From assembly GCF_017654315.1 (NCBI RefSeq), contig NZ_CP072203.1:62001-126000 (forward strand): 64,000 nucleotides of DNA, read 5' to 3'. Numbering within the stretch: the stretch's first letter is position 1; each line of letters begins with the position of its first letter. Shown here one piece after another: positions 42,621-50,895 of this stretch. A program made the translations under genes and the position numbers. The notes beneath the pieces were generated by a model. It made no database searches. It was not told the DNA's origin and was given only the letters and a program-made list of their open reading frames with translations. The stretch comes from Gordonia polyisoprenivorans. GTDB taxonomy: Bacteria; Actinomycetota; Actinomycetes; Mycobacteriales; Mycobacteriaceae.

Positions 42621-42715
42621 CCGGGCGCACCGCGAGCACCACGGCCGACGCCGGCCGATAGCAGCTCCGGGCGAGGCATTCCGTCCGCACAGCCGCGCGA
42701 ATGCACAATGGACCC

Positions 42716-43630
42716 GTGACGTCATCGGGGACACACCACACCGCTCGGTACCTCGTCACGCTCCTGGTGATCCTCGCGGGTCTCGTCGCGGCTTGCGGCG
42801 CACCCGAACCGGCAGGCCCGGCATCATCGCCGGGTGGATCGCCCTCGGACATATCGCGGTCACCATCGGCGCCACCGACGAAGAAGTATGTGGCGCTGGG
42901 AAGTTCATATGCGGCGGGACCGGGTGGGACGCGGCTGACCGACAAGCGGTGCATGCGCTCGGCCGACAACTATCCCAGTCTGGTCGCGCGGCGCATCGGA
43001 CTCACACTCACCGACGCGAGTTGCTCGGGCGCCGTCGTGGCCGACGTGGTCGACCGCGCCCAACCGGGACGGGCGAGTCGACCACAGATCGACGTGCTCA
43101 CCCCCGACACCTCGCTGGTGACCGTCACGGTGGGCGGCAACAACATCCACTACGTCGGACGAGTCATGGCCTACAGTTGCCAGGCGGTCGGCCCGGTCGT
43201 CGGGGTACGTCCGGAGCACTGCAATGCCGAGCCCTCCCCACCTCCGGGTGCGCGCGAATTCGCCCGTCTCACCGACGATCTGGTTCGCATGCTGCGTGCG
43301 ATTCACCAACGTGCGCCGCGGGCGTCGGTCCTGTTCGTCGACTATCTCCCGCTCGTCGACGGCACGCAGTGCGACCTGCTGCCCTTGACCACCGAGCAGC
43401 AGGCCGAAACCGACGCCGTGTATCGCGGGCTGAACGCCGCCATCGCGACCGCGTCGAAACGCGGTGACGCACGCGTCGTGGCGGTGTCGACGGCCGGGCG
43501 AGACCACGGGGTGTGCTCGCCCGACCCGTGGCTCTTCGGATACCAGGGGCCGGCCCCCTATCACGAGAGTCCCGCGGGCAAGGCCGCGATCGCCGAGATG
43601 GTGGCCGAATCAGCCCGCAGCACAGCCTGA
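42716..43630 (+). CDS. SGNH/GDSL-family lipoprotein hydrolase
   Basis: A 304-residue exported lipase/esterase. The hydrophobic stretch YLVTLLVILAGLVAAC ends in a lipobox (VAAC) close to the N-terminus, followed by a low-complexity Ser/Pro linker. YVALGSSYAAGPGGT is block I with the nucleophile Ser; VTVGGNNIHYVG is block III (GGNN); PAPYHESPAGKAAIA holds the His of block V. It resembles secreted SGNH hydrolases of Mycobacteriales. The GTG at 42716 or the ATG at 42701 may be the start; neither has a good ribosome-binding site. Confidence 0.85.
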   Translation: MTSSGTHHTARYLVTLLVILAGLVAACGAPEPAGPASSPGGSPSDISRSPSAPPTKKYVALGSSYAAGPGGTRLTDKRCMRSADNYPSLVARRIGLTLTDASCSGAVVADVVDRAQPGRASRPQIDVLTPDTSLVTVTVGGNNIHYVGRVMAYSCQAVGPVVGVRPEHCNAEPSPPPGAREFARLTDDLVRMLRAIHQRAPRASVLFVDYLPLVDGTQCDLLPLTTEQQAETDAVYRGLNAAIATASKRGDARVVAVSTAGRDHGVCSPDPWLFGYQGPAPYHESPAGKAAIAEMVAESARSTA

Positions 43631-43658
43631 TCGGCACTGCAGAACCAGATCGGCACAG

Positions 43659-44261
43659 TCACCATCCCGTCACCGCCGTCACCAATGCCCTCGGCCGCGC
43701 GAGCAGTGCCTCACGGATCACGTTGCGCGCCTGCGTGATCACCGAACACTCACAGCGCGCATCCACCCCGGTGGCGTCGACACCGAGACTGCGGCACAAC
43801 GCAATTGCGCGCGGAACGTGGAAGTCCTGCGTGATGAGCACCGGACGTTCGACGTCGTACACCGTGTGCAGGCGTCGGCAGGTGTCCGCGGTATCGAACC
43901 CCGCGGGATCGTCGACGATCACCCCCGACGGCACACCCCGCTGTTCGAGATAGGTGCGCATCACCGCGGGCTCGTCTCCGGCGTCGGCAGAGCCGTTGCC
44001 GGAGTTGATGATCCGAGCAGCCGCACCGGATCGGTACAGGTCCAGCGCGGTGTCGAGACGGCCCCGCACGTAGGCACCGGGTTCGCCGTCGGAGACCAGC
44101 GACCCGAAGACGACAACCGTCGAGCCTCGCGGTACCCGATCCGGCGCCGGCACACGACCGTGGGCGGCGACGAACACCCACGTCGCCGCAATGGTGACGA
44201 CGAGTTCGACGACGATCAGCGCCACCGGGATCGCACGCCGGGCCGCGCTCCGCAGATCCAC
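43659..44261 (-). CDS. YdcF/SanA-like (DUF218) membrane-anchored protein
   Basis: A 200-residue protein with one N-terminal membrane helix (AIPVALIVVELVVTIAATWVFVAA) and an outside DUF218 domain: TVVVFGSLVSDGEP, ARIINSGNGSADAGDEPAVMRTYLEQRGVP, VLITQDFHVPRAIALCRSLG. Members of the ElyC/SanA/YdcF group affect envelope barrier or bind nucleotides; the mechanism is poorly known. It is tail-to-tail with the SGNH hydrolase gene. The ATG at 44261 follows CGGTGGGCTGGTGG. Confidence 0.85.
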   Translation of the reverse strand: MDLRSAARRAIPVALIVVELVVTIAATWVFVAAHGRVPAPDRVPRGSTVVVFGSLVSDGEPGAYVRGRLDTALDLYRSGAAARIINSGNGSADAGDEPAVMRTYLEQRGVPSGVIVDDPAGFDTADTCRRLHTVYDVERPVLITQDFHVPRAIALCRSLGVDATGVDARCECSVITQARNVIREALLARPRALVTAVTGW

Positions 44262-44395
44262 CAGCCCACCGTAGCCCGGCCCACCAGCACTCAGGACCTT
44301 TGGCCTGCGTCGATGGATCTCGTGTGGGCGCCTGCCGCAAGAGGCGGTAGTGTGATCCCAGCCACAGTTCGAGTCAGCAGGAGGGGGTGGCCCGC

Positions 44396-45817
44396 ATGCC
44401 GTACATGCCGATCACGGAATCGATGTTTCTCATCGCCGAGACCCGCGAGCAGCCGATGCACGTCGGAGGGCTGCAGCTGTTCGTCCCACGCGAGGGCCAG
44501 TCGTCGAACGAGCTGGCCGAGGAGATGGTCGAGCGGTTCTACGCCTGCACCGAGCTGCATTCCTTGTTCCGCAAGCGCCCGGCCAGTCCGGCCAGCGTCA
44601 TGGGATATACCGCGTGGTCGTTCGACGAGGAGATCGACTTCGACTACCACGTGCGTCGTGCGGCATTGCCCCGGCCCGGCCGCGTCCGCGAACTGCTGCG
44701 TTACGTATCGCTACACCACAGCGCGCTGCTCGATCGCAATCGTCCGATGTGGGAGGTGCACGTCGTCGAGGGCCTCGACGACGGCCGCGTCGCTCTCTAC
44801 ACGAAGATCCACCACTCACTCATCGACGGCGTCTCGGCGCTGCGGATGCTGCAACGGACCCTGTCCACCGATCCCGACGACCGCAACGGGTCGGCGCCGT
44901 GGGATCCGGCACTCTATCGACGCTCGCGTAAACCCAAGGCGCCGAGCCCCTCCCGTATCCCCGGCCTGTCGGGCGCGATGGGGCTGGCGGGTGCGGCTCT
45001 CGACGTCGGCGGACAGCTCGTCGGCATGGTCCCCGCCACCACCAAGATCGCGTGGACGGCGATGACCAACAAGGATTTCGCCGCGCCGTTCCGTCCGGCA
45101 CCCAAGACGATTCTCGACGTCCCGATCGGTAGTGCACGCCGGTTCGCCGCCCAGCAATGGCCCACCGAGCGCCTGCGGTCGGTCGCCCAGCAGCTGGAGA
45201 TCACTCTCAACGACGTCGTCATCGCCATGTGCTCGGGTGCGCTGCGGTCCTATCTCATCGACCGCGACGCCCTGCCGTCGTCGCCATTGATCGCTGCGGT
45301 TCCGGTCTCGATGCACCTCGGCGGACCCGACGGCAAGGACGGCAACTCCATCACCGCGATCTTGGCGAACATGGCCACCGATCAGCCCGATCCGGAGCGC
45401 CGGCTGCACACCCTGGTGAATTCGATGCGCGAGTCGAAGAAGGTGATCCGCGGACTCGCCCCGCTGCAGGCGCTCGCGTACGGCGCCGCGACGATCGCAT
45501 CGCTGGCGTTCGCCACCATCCCCGGCTTCGTGCGCTACACGCCGCCGCAGTTCAACATCATCATCAGCAATGTGCCGGGTCCGAGCGAGCACATGTACTG
45601 GAACGGGGCCCGCCTCGACGGCGTCTATCCGGTGTCGGTGGCCATGGAGGGCCTCGCGCTCAACATCACCGTCACCACGACCGCCGAGCACGTGAACTTC
45701 GGCCTGATCGGTGCGCGTAAGGAGTTGCCGAGCCTGCAGCGGCTGCTCACCCATCTCGACACCGCCCTCGAGGAACTCGAGAAGGTCGCGAATGTCACAC
45801 CCGCCACTACTGACTAG
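44396..45817 (+). CDS. Wax ester synthase / diacylglycerol O-acyltransferase
   Basis: A 473-residue WS/DGAT enzyme that forms triacylglycerol or wax esters from acyl-CoA. The catalytic HHxxxDG is HHSLIDG (139-145) in KIHHSLIDGVSAL, and a C-terminal PPQFNIIISNVPGP matches the conserved block of the family's C-terminal domain. It starts PITESMFLIAETREQPMHVGGLQLF as in mycobacterial Tgs proteins. AGGAGGGGG precedes; the ATG at 44396 is better spaced than the GTG at 44387. It supports storage-lipid metabolism typical of mycolic-acid bacteria. Confidence 0.93.
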   Translation: MPYMPITESMFLIAETREQPMHVGGLQLFVPREGQSSNELAEEMVERFYACTELHSLFRKRPASPASVMGYTAWSFDEEIDFDYHVRRAALPRPGRVRELLRYVSLHHSALLDRNRPMWEVHVVEGLDDGRVALYTKIHHSLIDGVSALRMLQRTLSTDPDDRNGSAPWDPALYRRSRKPKAPSPSRIPGLSGAMGLAGAALDVGGQLVGMVPATTKIAWTAMTNKDFAAPFRPAPKTILDVPIGSARRFAAQQWPTERLRSVAQQLEITLNDVVIAMCSGALRSYLIDRDALPSSPLIAAVPVSMHLGGPDGKDGNSITAILANMATDQPDPERRLHTLVNSMRESKKVIRGLAPLQALAYGAATIASLAFATIPGFVRYTPPQFNIIISNVPGPSEHMYWNGARLDGVYPVSVAMEGLALNITVTTTAEHVNFGLIGARKELPSLQRLLTHLDTALEELEKVANVTPATTD

Positions 45818-45878
45818 ACAGTAAGTTACCGGCGAGTATTCTCTTTTTGGACAACCCCGGAGACCGACCGAACGTTAC

Positions 45879-45893
45879 TTAGGTCAGCCTTGG
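45879..45893 (+). promoter_or_regulatory. Possible iron-regulator (DtxR/IdeR) half-box
   Basis: TTAGGTCAGCCTTGG resembles the left half of the IdeR/DtxR box (TTAGGTTAGGCTAACCTAA), 112 bases before the iron-sulfur protein gene. The right half is poor, so this is a weak call. Confidence 0.25.
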
Positions 45894-46004
45894 CAGCGCT
45901 TGCACAACCTCAGCAATTACGGTTAGCCGTACCAGACGTCGGACCCCGCGCACGTCAGCCTGCGCCGGACGGTCTCTAGACAACCAGAGAGGGGCCGTGA
46001 CGCC

Positions 46005-49000
46005 GTGAATGCCACGACGATCACCATCGGCACGATTGCCGCGGTCATCAGCCTGTTCTGCTGGGCGTTGTTCCTGCGCGGCGTGTGGACGATGATCCGC
46101 GCCATCGCACAGGGCCAGCGCGTCGACAGTTCACGCTACTTCCCGATCCTCCCGCGACTGTGGACGATGCTCAAGGAGTTCGTCGGCCACACCCGGATGG
46201 TGAAATTCCGAACGGTCGGCTGGGCGCACTGGCTGGTGATGTTCGGCTTCCTCATCGGCGCGATCTTCTGGTTCGAGGCCTACGGGCAGATCTTCGACCC
46301 ACACTTCCACTGGCCGATCATCGGCGCCTGGAACATCTACATCTTCGCCGACGAGGTCCTCGGCCTCGGCACCGTCATCGGCATCACCGTGTTGATGATC
46401 ATCCGCCAGCTCAATCACCCGCGGGTGCCCGAGCGCCTGTCGCGCTTCTCCGGCTCCCGCTTCGGTGCCGCGTACTTTGTCGAGTGGGTGGTGCTGCTCG
46501 AAGGTCTGGGCATGGTCTTCGTCAAGACCTTCAAGATCTCGGCCGGCCTCGAGGATCCGCCCATCTGGACCTCCTTCTTCACCCACTACTTCGCCCAGCT
46601 CTTCGAAGGGTCCTCGGAGTACTGGGTCACCGGTGCCGCGGTCATCAAGCTGATGAGCGGCATGATCTGGCTCGCCGTGGTGGGCTCCAACATCGACTGG
46701 GGTGTGGCCTGGCACCGCTTTGCCGCGTTCTTCAACATCTATCTCAAGCGCGAGGCCGATGGCGGAGTCGCACTGGGTGCGGCCAAGCCGATGATGTCGG
46801 CGGGCAAGGTCCTCGACATGGAGACCGCCGACCCCGACGTCGACGCCTTCGGCGCCGGCAAGGCCGAGGACTTCTCCTGGAAGGCGTGGCTGGACTTCAC
46901 CACGTGTACCGAGTGCGGCCGTTGCCAGAGCCAGTGCCCGGCATGGAACACCGGAAAACCGTTGAGCCCCAAGCTGCTCATCATGTCGCTGCGCGACCAC
47001 GCGCAGGCCAAGGCGCCCTACCTGATCGCCGGTGGTCGCACCGACATGGGTGGCGACGAGGTGGGTCTCGTCGACGCCGACGGCAATCCCGACGAGGCCA
47101 AGCTCGCCAAGATCCCCGAGGCGGCGCGTGCCGAGGCCGCCCGCAAGCTGGTCGGCGAATCGGCCGGCACCGGGGCGATCGACGGTGAACTCGGCGCGGT
47201 CATCGACACCGAAACCCTGTGGAGCTGCACCACCTGCGGAGCGTGCGTCGAGCAGTGCCCGGTCGACATCGAGCACGTCGACCACATCATCGACATGCGC
47301 CGCTACCAGGTGCTCATCGAGTCGGACTTCCCGACCGAGCTCGCGGGCATGTTCAAGAACCTGGAGAACAAGGGCAACCCGTGGGGCCAGAACTCCTCGG
47401 CGCGCACCAACTGGATCGACGAGATGGACATCGAGATCCCGGTGTTCGGCCAGGACGTCGAATCGTTCGAGGGCTTCGAGTACCTGTTCTGGGTGGGTTG
47501 CGCCGGCGCCTATGAGGACCGCGCGAAGAAGACCACCAAGGCCGTCGCCGAGCTGCTCGACATCGCCGCGGTGAACTTCCTGGTCCTCGGCGAGGGCGAG
47601 ACCTGTACGGGTGACTCGGCTCGCCGCGCGGGCAACGAGTTCCTGTTCCAGATGTTGGCGCAGCAGAACATCGAGATGATGAACGAGGTCTTCTCGACGG
47701 CTCCGCAGCAGCGCAAGAAGATCGTTGTCACCTGTGCTCACTGCTTCAACGCGCTGGGCAACGAGTACCCGCAGCTGGGCGCAAAGTACGAGGTCGTCCA
47801 CCACACGCAGCTGCTGAACCGCCTGGTTCGGGAGAAGCGTCTGGTCCCCGTCGCGCCGCTGGGTGAGGGCGTGACCTATCACGACCCCTGCTATCTCGGT
47901 CGCCACAACAAGGTCTACGACGCCCCGCGCGAGCTGATGGCGGCCTCCGGGTCGAACCTGCGAGAGATGCCGCGACACGGCGAACGATCCATGTGCTGCG
48001 GCGCCGGTGGCGCCCGCATGTGGATGGAAGAGCAGATCGGCAAGCGCATCAACATCGACCGGGTCGACGAGGCACTCGACACGCTCGGCGACAAGATCGG
48101 CGGCGACGTCACGCAGAAGGTCGCCACCGGTTGCCCGTTCTGCCGCGTGATGCTCACCGACGGTGTGACCGCCCGGACCTCGGGCACCGAGAACGAGGGC
48201 AAGGTCGAGGTCGTCGACGTCGCACAGTTGCTGCTGGAGTCGGTCACGCGTGGGGCCCCCGAGGTCAAGCGTGGTGGACGTTTCCTCGGTCCGATTCCCA
48301 AGCCCGCACCTGAGCCGGAGCCCGAACCCGAGGAGGAGAAGGCTCCTGCCGCGGCCGCCGCATCTGCGGTTGCCACGACCGAGGCCAAGCCGAAGCCGAA
48401 GGTCGGCCTGGGCATGAAGGGCGGCAAGAAGCCCGGTGCTGCGAAGGCCGCGCCCGCGGATTCGGGTGAGACCGCCTCGGGCGAGGCCGCAGCGGCCGAG
48501 AAGAAGCCCGCCGCCAAGGGATTCGGCATGAAGGGCGGCAAGAAGCCCGGAGCCGCCGCGAGTTCCGCCCCGGCGCCTGCTGCCGACGCCGGCTCAACCG
48601 AGGCCGCAACCGCCGAAAAGAAGCCCGCCGCCAAGGGATTCGGCATGAAGGGCGGCAAGAAGCCCGGCGCCGCCGCGAAGTCTGCGGCACCCGCACCGGC
48701 CGAGCAGGAGTCGTCGGCCGCGGTCGCCGACGCCGCCGAATCCGGTGAGACCAGCGGTGCCCCGAAGAAGGCCGCCGCCAAGGGCTTTGCGATGAGTGGT
48801 GGCAAGAAGCCCATGAAGAAGCCCGGGGGCGCCGCAAAGTCCCCCGCGCAACCGAATGCGGCCGCTGCCGACACCGGAGTGACCGCCCCCGCGGAAAACC
48901 AGGTGGACGACGCCGAGTCCGCGCCCGACGCCGCGGCGACCGCCGACACCGAGTCGGCAGGTTCGGTGAGCGCGGTGACCGAGGCGAGTACCGCCAAGGC

Positions 49001-49298
49001 CAAGGGCTTCGGCATGGCCGCAGGCAAGAAACGCCCCGGGGCGAAGGCTGCCGCCGCCACGCCCGCCGCACCCGCGACAGCGCCCGAAACAACGCCGACA
49101 GCGCCTGAGGAGACCGCGACAGCGCCCGCCGAGGAGCCGACAGCGCCCGCCGAGGACGAAACCCCTGCGGCGTCGTCCAACGGATCGGCGTCGAACGGCT
49201 CGACATCGGACGATCGGACGATCGGCGAGGTCGGTGCCTCGAAGGCCAAGGGCTTCGGATTGGCCGCGGGCAAGAAGCGGCCCGGTCACCGCTCGTGA
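46005..49298 (+). CDS. Membrane-bound iron-sulfur reductase (heterodisulfide-reductase-like) with repetitive tail
   Basis: A 1097-residue protein related to mycobacterial Rv0338c. Residues 1-240 contain about five membrane helices like respiratory cytochrome b-type subunits. Two 4Fe-4S motifs follow, CTECGRCQSQCP (301-312) and CTTCGACVEQCP (408-419). Two CCG domains follow, with CAHCFNALGNEYPQLG and YHDPCYLGRHNKVYDAP then MCCGAGGARMW. Residues 800-1097 are a low-complexity Ala/Pro/Glu tail holding six KGFGM-x2-GKK-x-PG repeats. It probably moves electrons between a quinone and an unknown partner. The GTG at 46005 lies after GAGAGGGG. A hairpin follows. Confidence 0.88.
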   Translation: MNATTITIGTIAAVISLFCWALFLRGVWTMIRAIAQGQRVDSSRYFPILPRLWTMLKEFVGHTRMVKFRTVGWAHWLVMFGFLIGAIFWFEAYGQIFDPHFHWPIIGAWNIYIFADEVLGLGTVIGITVLMIIRQLNHPRVPERLSRFSGSRFGAAYFVEWVVLLEGLGMVFVKTFKISAGLEDPPIWTSFFTHYFAQLFEGSSEYWVTGAAVIKLMSGMIWLAVVGSNIDWGVAWHRFAAFFNIYLKREADGGVALGAAKPMMSAGKVLDMETADPDVDAFGAGKAEDFSWKAWLDFTTCTECGRCQSQCPAWNTGKPLSPKLLIMSLRDHAQAKAPYLIAGGRTDMGGDEVGLVDADGNPDEAKLAKIPEAARAEAARKLVGESAGTGAIDGELGAVIDTETLWSCTTCGACVEQCPVDIEHVDHIIDMRRYQVLIESDFPTELAGMFKNLENKGNPWGQNSSARTNWIDEMDIEIPVFGQDVESFEGFEYLFWVGCAGAYEDRAKKTTKAVAELLDIAAVNFLVLGEGETCTGDSARRAGNEFLFQMLAQQNIEMMNEVFSTAPQQRKKIVVTCAHCFNALGNEYPQLGAKYEVVHHTQLLNRLVREKRLVPVAPLGEGVTYHDPCYLGRHNKVYDAPRELMAASGSNLREMPRHGERSMCCGAGGARMWMEEQIGKRINIDRVDEALDTLGDKIGGDVTQKVATGCPFCRVMLTDGVTARTSGTENEGKVEVVDVAQLLLESVTRGAPEVKRGGRFLGPIPKPAPEPEPEPEEEKAPAAAAASAVATTEAKPKPKVGLGMKGGKKPGAAKAAPADSGETASGEAAAAEKKPAAKGFGMKGGKKPGAAASSAPAPAADAGSTEAATAEKKPAAKGFGMKGGKKPGAAAKSAAPAPAEQESSAAVADAAESGETSGAPKKAAAKGFAMSGGKKPMKKPGGAAKSPAQPNAAAADTGVTAPAENQVDDAESAPDAAATADTESAGSVSAVTEASTAKAKGFGMAAGKKRPGAKAAAATPAAPATAPETTPTAPEETATAPAEEPTAPAEDETPAASSNGSASNGSTSDDRTIGEVGASKAKGFGLAAGKKRPGHRS
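48402..49292 (+). repeat. KGFGM/GKKPG repeat array in the reductase C-terminus
   Basis: Six degenerate copies of (K)GFGMxxGKKxPG are separated by Ala/Pro/Glu-rich spacers of 20-70 residues. Two copies share a perfect 50-base DNA repeat at 48501-48550 and 48618-48667 (117-base period), so the array grew by recent duplication. The spacing and Lys-rich ends suggest tethering or binding to an acidic partner (inference). Confidence 0.85.
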
Positions 49299-49326
49299 CG
49301 ATCGACGCCTGAAAGCTCCGCTCGCG

Positions 49327-49360
49327 ACGAGCCCGCCCGGTTGATTCCGGGCGGGCTCGT
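49327..49360 (+). terminator. Terminator hairpin after the iron-sulfur reductase
   Basis: ACGAGCCCGCCCGG and CCGGGCGGGCTCGT form a perfect 14-bp stem with loop TTGATT, 28 bases after the stop. Only a short T-rich tail (TGCTTT) follows. Confidence 0.7.
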
Positions 49361-49378
49361 TGCTTTCGGCTCGCCGAA

Positions 49379-49453
49379 GCGCTGTCGGCGCCATGAGGAG
49401 CGCTGTCGGCGAAATGGAGGGCGCTGTCGGCGAAAGGAAGAGCGCTGTCGGCG
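49379..49453. repeat. 21-bp tandem repeat upstream of the AlaA-like gene
   Basis: GCGCTGTCGGCG recurs exactly at 49379, 49400, 49421 and 49442, with an A/G-rich 9-base spacer between (for example AAATGGAGG). The array ends about 50 bases before the aminotransferase start, in its promoter region. Confidence 0.85.
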
Positions 49454-49505
49454 CACTCAGCAACCCCGAGAAATCGATTTGCCTGCGGCTGCGACAATTG
49501 AACCC

Positions 49506-50759
49506 GTGAGTAGGCCTTACGTATCCCACCTGAACCAGAACCTCAAGCCGCTCGAGCAGTCCCTGAAGCTGCAGAACGTGTGCTACGAGATCAGGGGGCC
49601 GGTGCACGCGCACGCGGCCCGGTTGGAGGCCGAGGGCCACCGGATCATGAAGCTCAACATCGGCAACCCGGCTCTCTTCGGCTTCGAGGCCCCCGACGTC
49701 ATCATGCGCGACATGATCCACGCCCTGCCCTACTCCCAGGGGTACTCCGAGTCCGCGGGCGTGCTGTCCGCCCGGCGGGCCGTCGTGACGCGCTACGAGC
49801 TCATCCCCGATTTCCCGTACTTCGACGTCGACGACGTCATCCTCGGCAACGGTGTCTCCGAGCTGATCACGATGACGATGCAGGCACTGCTCAACGACGG
49901 CGACGAGGTCCTCATCCCGGCACCGGACTATCCGCTGTGGACCGCGATGACCGCACTGTCCGGCGGGCAGCCGGTGCACTATCGGTGCGACGAGAGCAAC
50001 GGCTGGAACCCGGACATCGAGGATGTCGAGGCCAAGATCACCGACCGCACCAAGGCACTGGTGATCATCAATCCGAACAACCCGACGGGCGCGGTCTACT
50101 CCCGCGAGGTGCTCGAGAAGCTCGCCGACATCGCGCGCAGGCATTCGCTGCTGATCCTCGCCGACGAGATCTACGACAAGATCCTCTACGACGACGCCGT
50201 CCACACCAACATCGCCTCACTGGCACCGGATCTGTTGTGCCTCACCTTCAATGGACTTTCCAAGGCCTACCGCGTGTGTGGTTATCGCGCCGGCTGGGTG
50301 GTCCTCACCGGCCCGAAGGAGCATGCGCAGGGCTTCATCGAGGGCCTCGGCATCCTCGCCTCGACCCGCTTGTGTTCCAACGTGCCCGGCCAGCACGCGA
50401 TTCAGGTGGCCCTCGGCGGGTATCAGAGCATCGACGCCCTCGTCGAGCCCGGCGGGCGCCTGTTCGAGCAGCGCAACGTCACCTGGGAGAAGCTCAATCA
50501 GATCCCCGGCGTCAGCTGCGTCAAACCCAGCGGTGCGCTGTATGCCTTCCCGCATCTCGACCCCGAGGTTCACGAGATCCACAACGACGAGCTGTTCGTC
50601 CAGGATCTACTGCTGCAGGAGAAGATCCTCGTGGTGCAGGGCACCGGCTTCAACCTCGACGACCACAACCACTTCCGGATCGTCACCCTGCCGTGGGCGC
50701 GTGAGCTCGGCGAGGCGATCGAGCGGATCGGCAATTTCCTCTCCTCGTACCGCCAGTAG
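49506..50759 (+). CDS. alaA: Alanine aminotransferase-like PLP enzyme
   Basis: A 417-residue fold-I aminotransferase matching the AlaA/AspC type encoded by Rv0337c next to Rv0338c in mycobacteria. Motifs are LNIGNPALFGFE, VIINPNNPTGAVYS, LADEIYDKILYD, and the PLP lysine in NGLSKAYRVCGYRAGW. It interconverts alanine and pyruvate with glutamate. The GTG at 49506 is the first codon giving the family N-terminus (SRPYVSHLNQNLKPLEQS). A 14-bp hairpin follows at 50785. The tandem repeat upstream replaces a normal leader. Confidence 0.9.
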   Translation: MSRPYVSHLNQNLKPLEQSLKLQNVCYEIRGPVHAHAARLEAEGHRIMKLNIGNPALFGFEAPDVIMRDMIHALPYSQGYSESAGVLSARRAVVTRYELIPDFPYFDVDDVILGNGVSELITMTMQALLNDGDEVLIPAPDYPLWTAMTALSGGQPVHYRCDESNGWNPDIEDVEAKITDRTKALVIINPNNPTGAVYSREVLEKLADIARRHSLLILADEIYDKILYDDAVHTNIASLAPDLLCLTFNGLSKAYRVCGYRAGWVVLTGPKEHAQGFIEGLGILASTRLCSNVPGQHAIQVALGGYQSIDALVEPGGRLFEQRNVTWEKLNQIPGVSCVKPSGALYAFPHLDPEVHEIHNDELFVQDLLLQEKILVVQGTGFNLDDHNHFRIVTLPWARELGEAIERIGNFLSSYRQ

Positions 50760-50784
50760 CCGACCCGCAGTCACAGGTACCGAC

Positions 50785-50815
50785 ACACCGACGTCCGAGC
50801 TTCGGACGTCGGTGT
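50785..50815 (+). terminator. Terminator hairpin after the AlaA-like gene
   Basis: ACACCGACGTCCGA and TCGGACGTCGGTGT form a perfect 14-bp stem with a 3-base GCT loop, 25 bases after the stop, followed by TCTCG. Confidence 0.7.
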
Positions 50816-50895
50816 TCTCGTATGCGGAGCCTGCCCATTGGCTATTCCTGTAACCGTTGGTAACGTGTACTCCCATCCAGGGGATCGAGGAGTCG

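Noticed and set aside
46131..47978. A 615-codon leftward frame inside the iron-sulfur reductase gene
   Set aside because: Shadow of a strongly coded plus-strand gene with complete 4Fe-4S and CCG motifs; composition is typical of an antisense frame.
49379..49453. 21-bp repeat as a CRISPR array
   Set aside because: Only 12 conserved bases with 9-base spacers; far too short.
48265..50204. Long Arg- or Gly-rich frames opposite the reductase tail and alaA
   Set aside because: Mirror frames of high-GC coding DNA and the 21-bp repeat; no ribosome-binding sites or domains.
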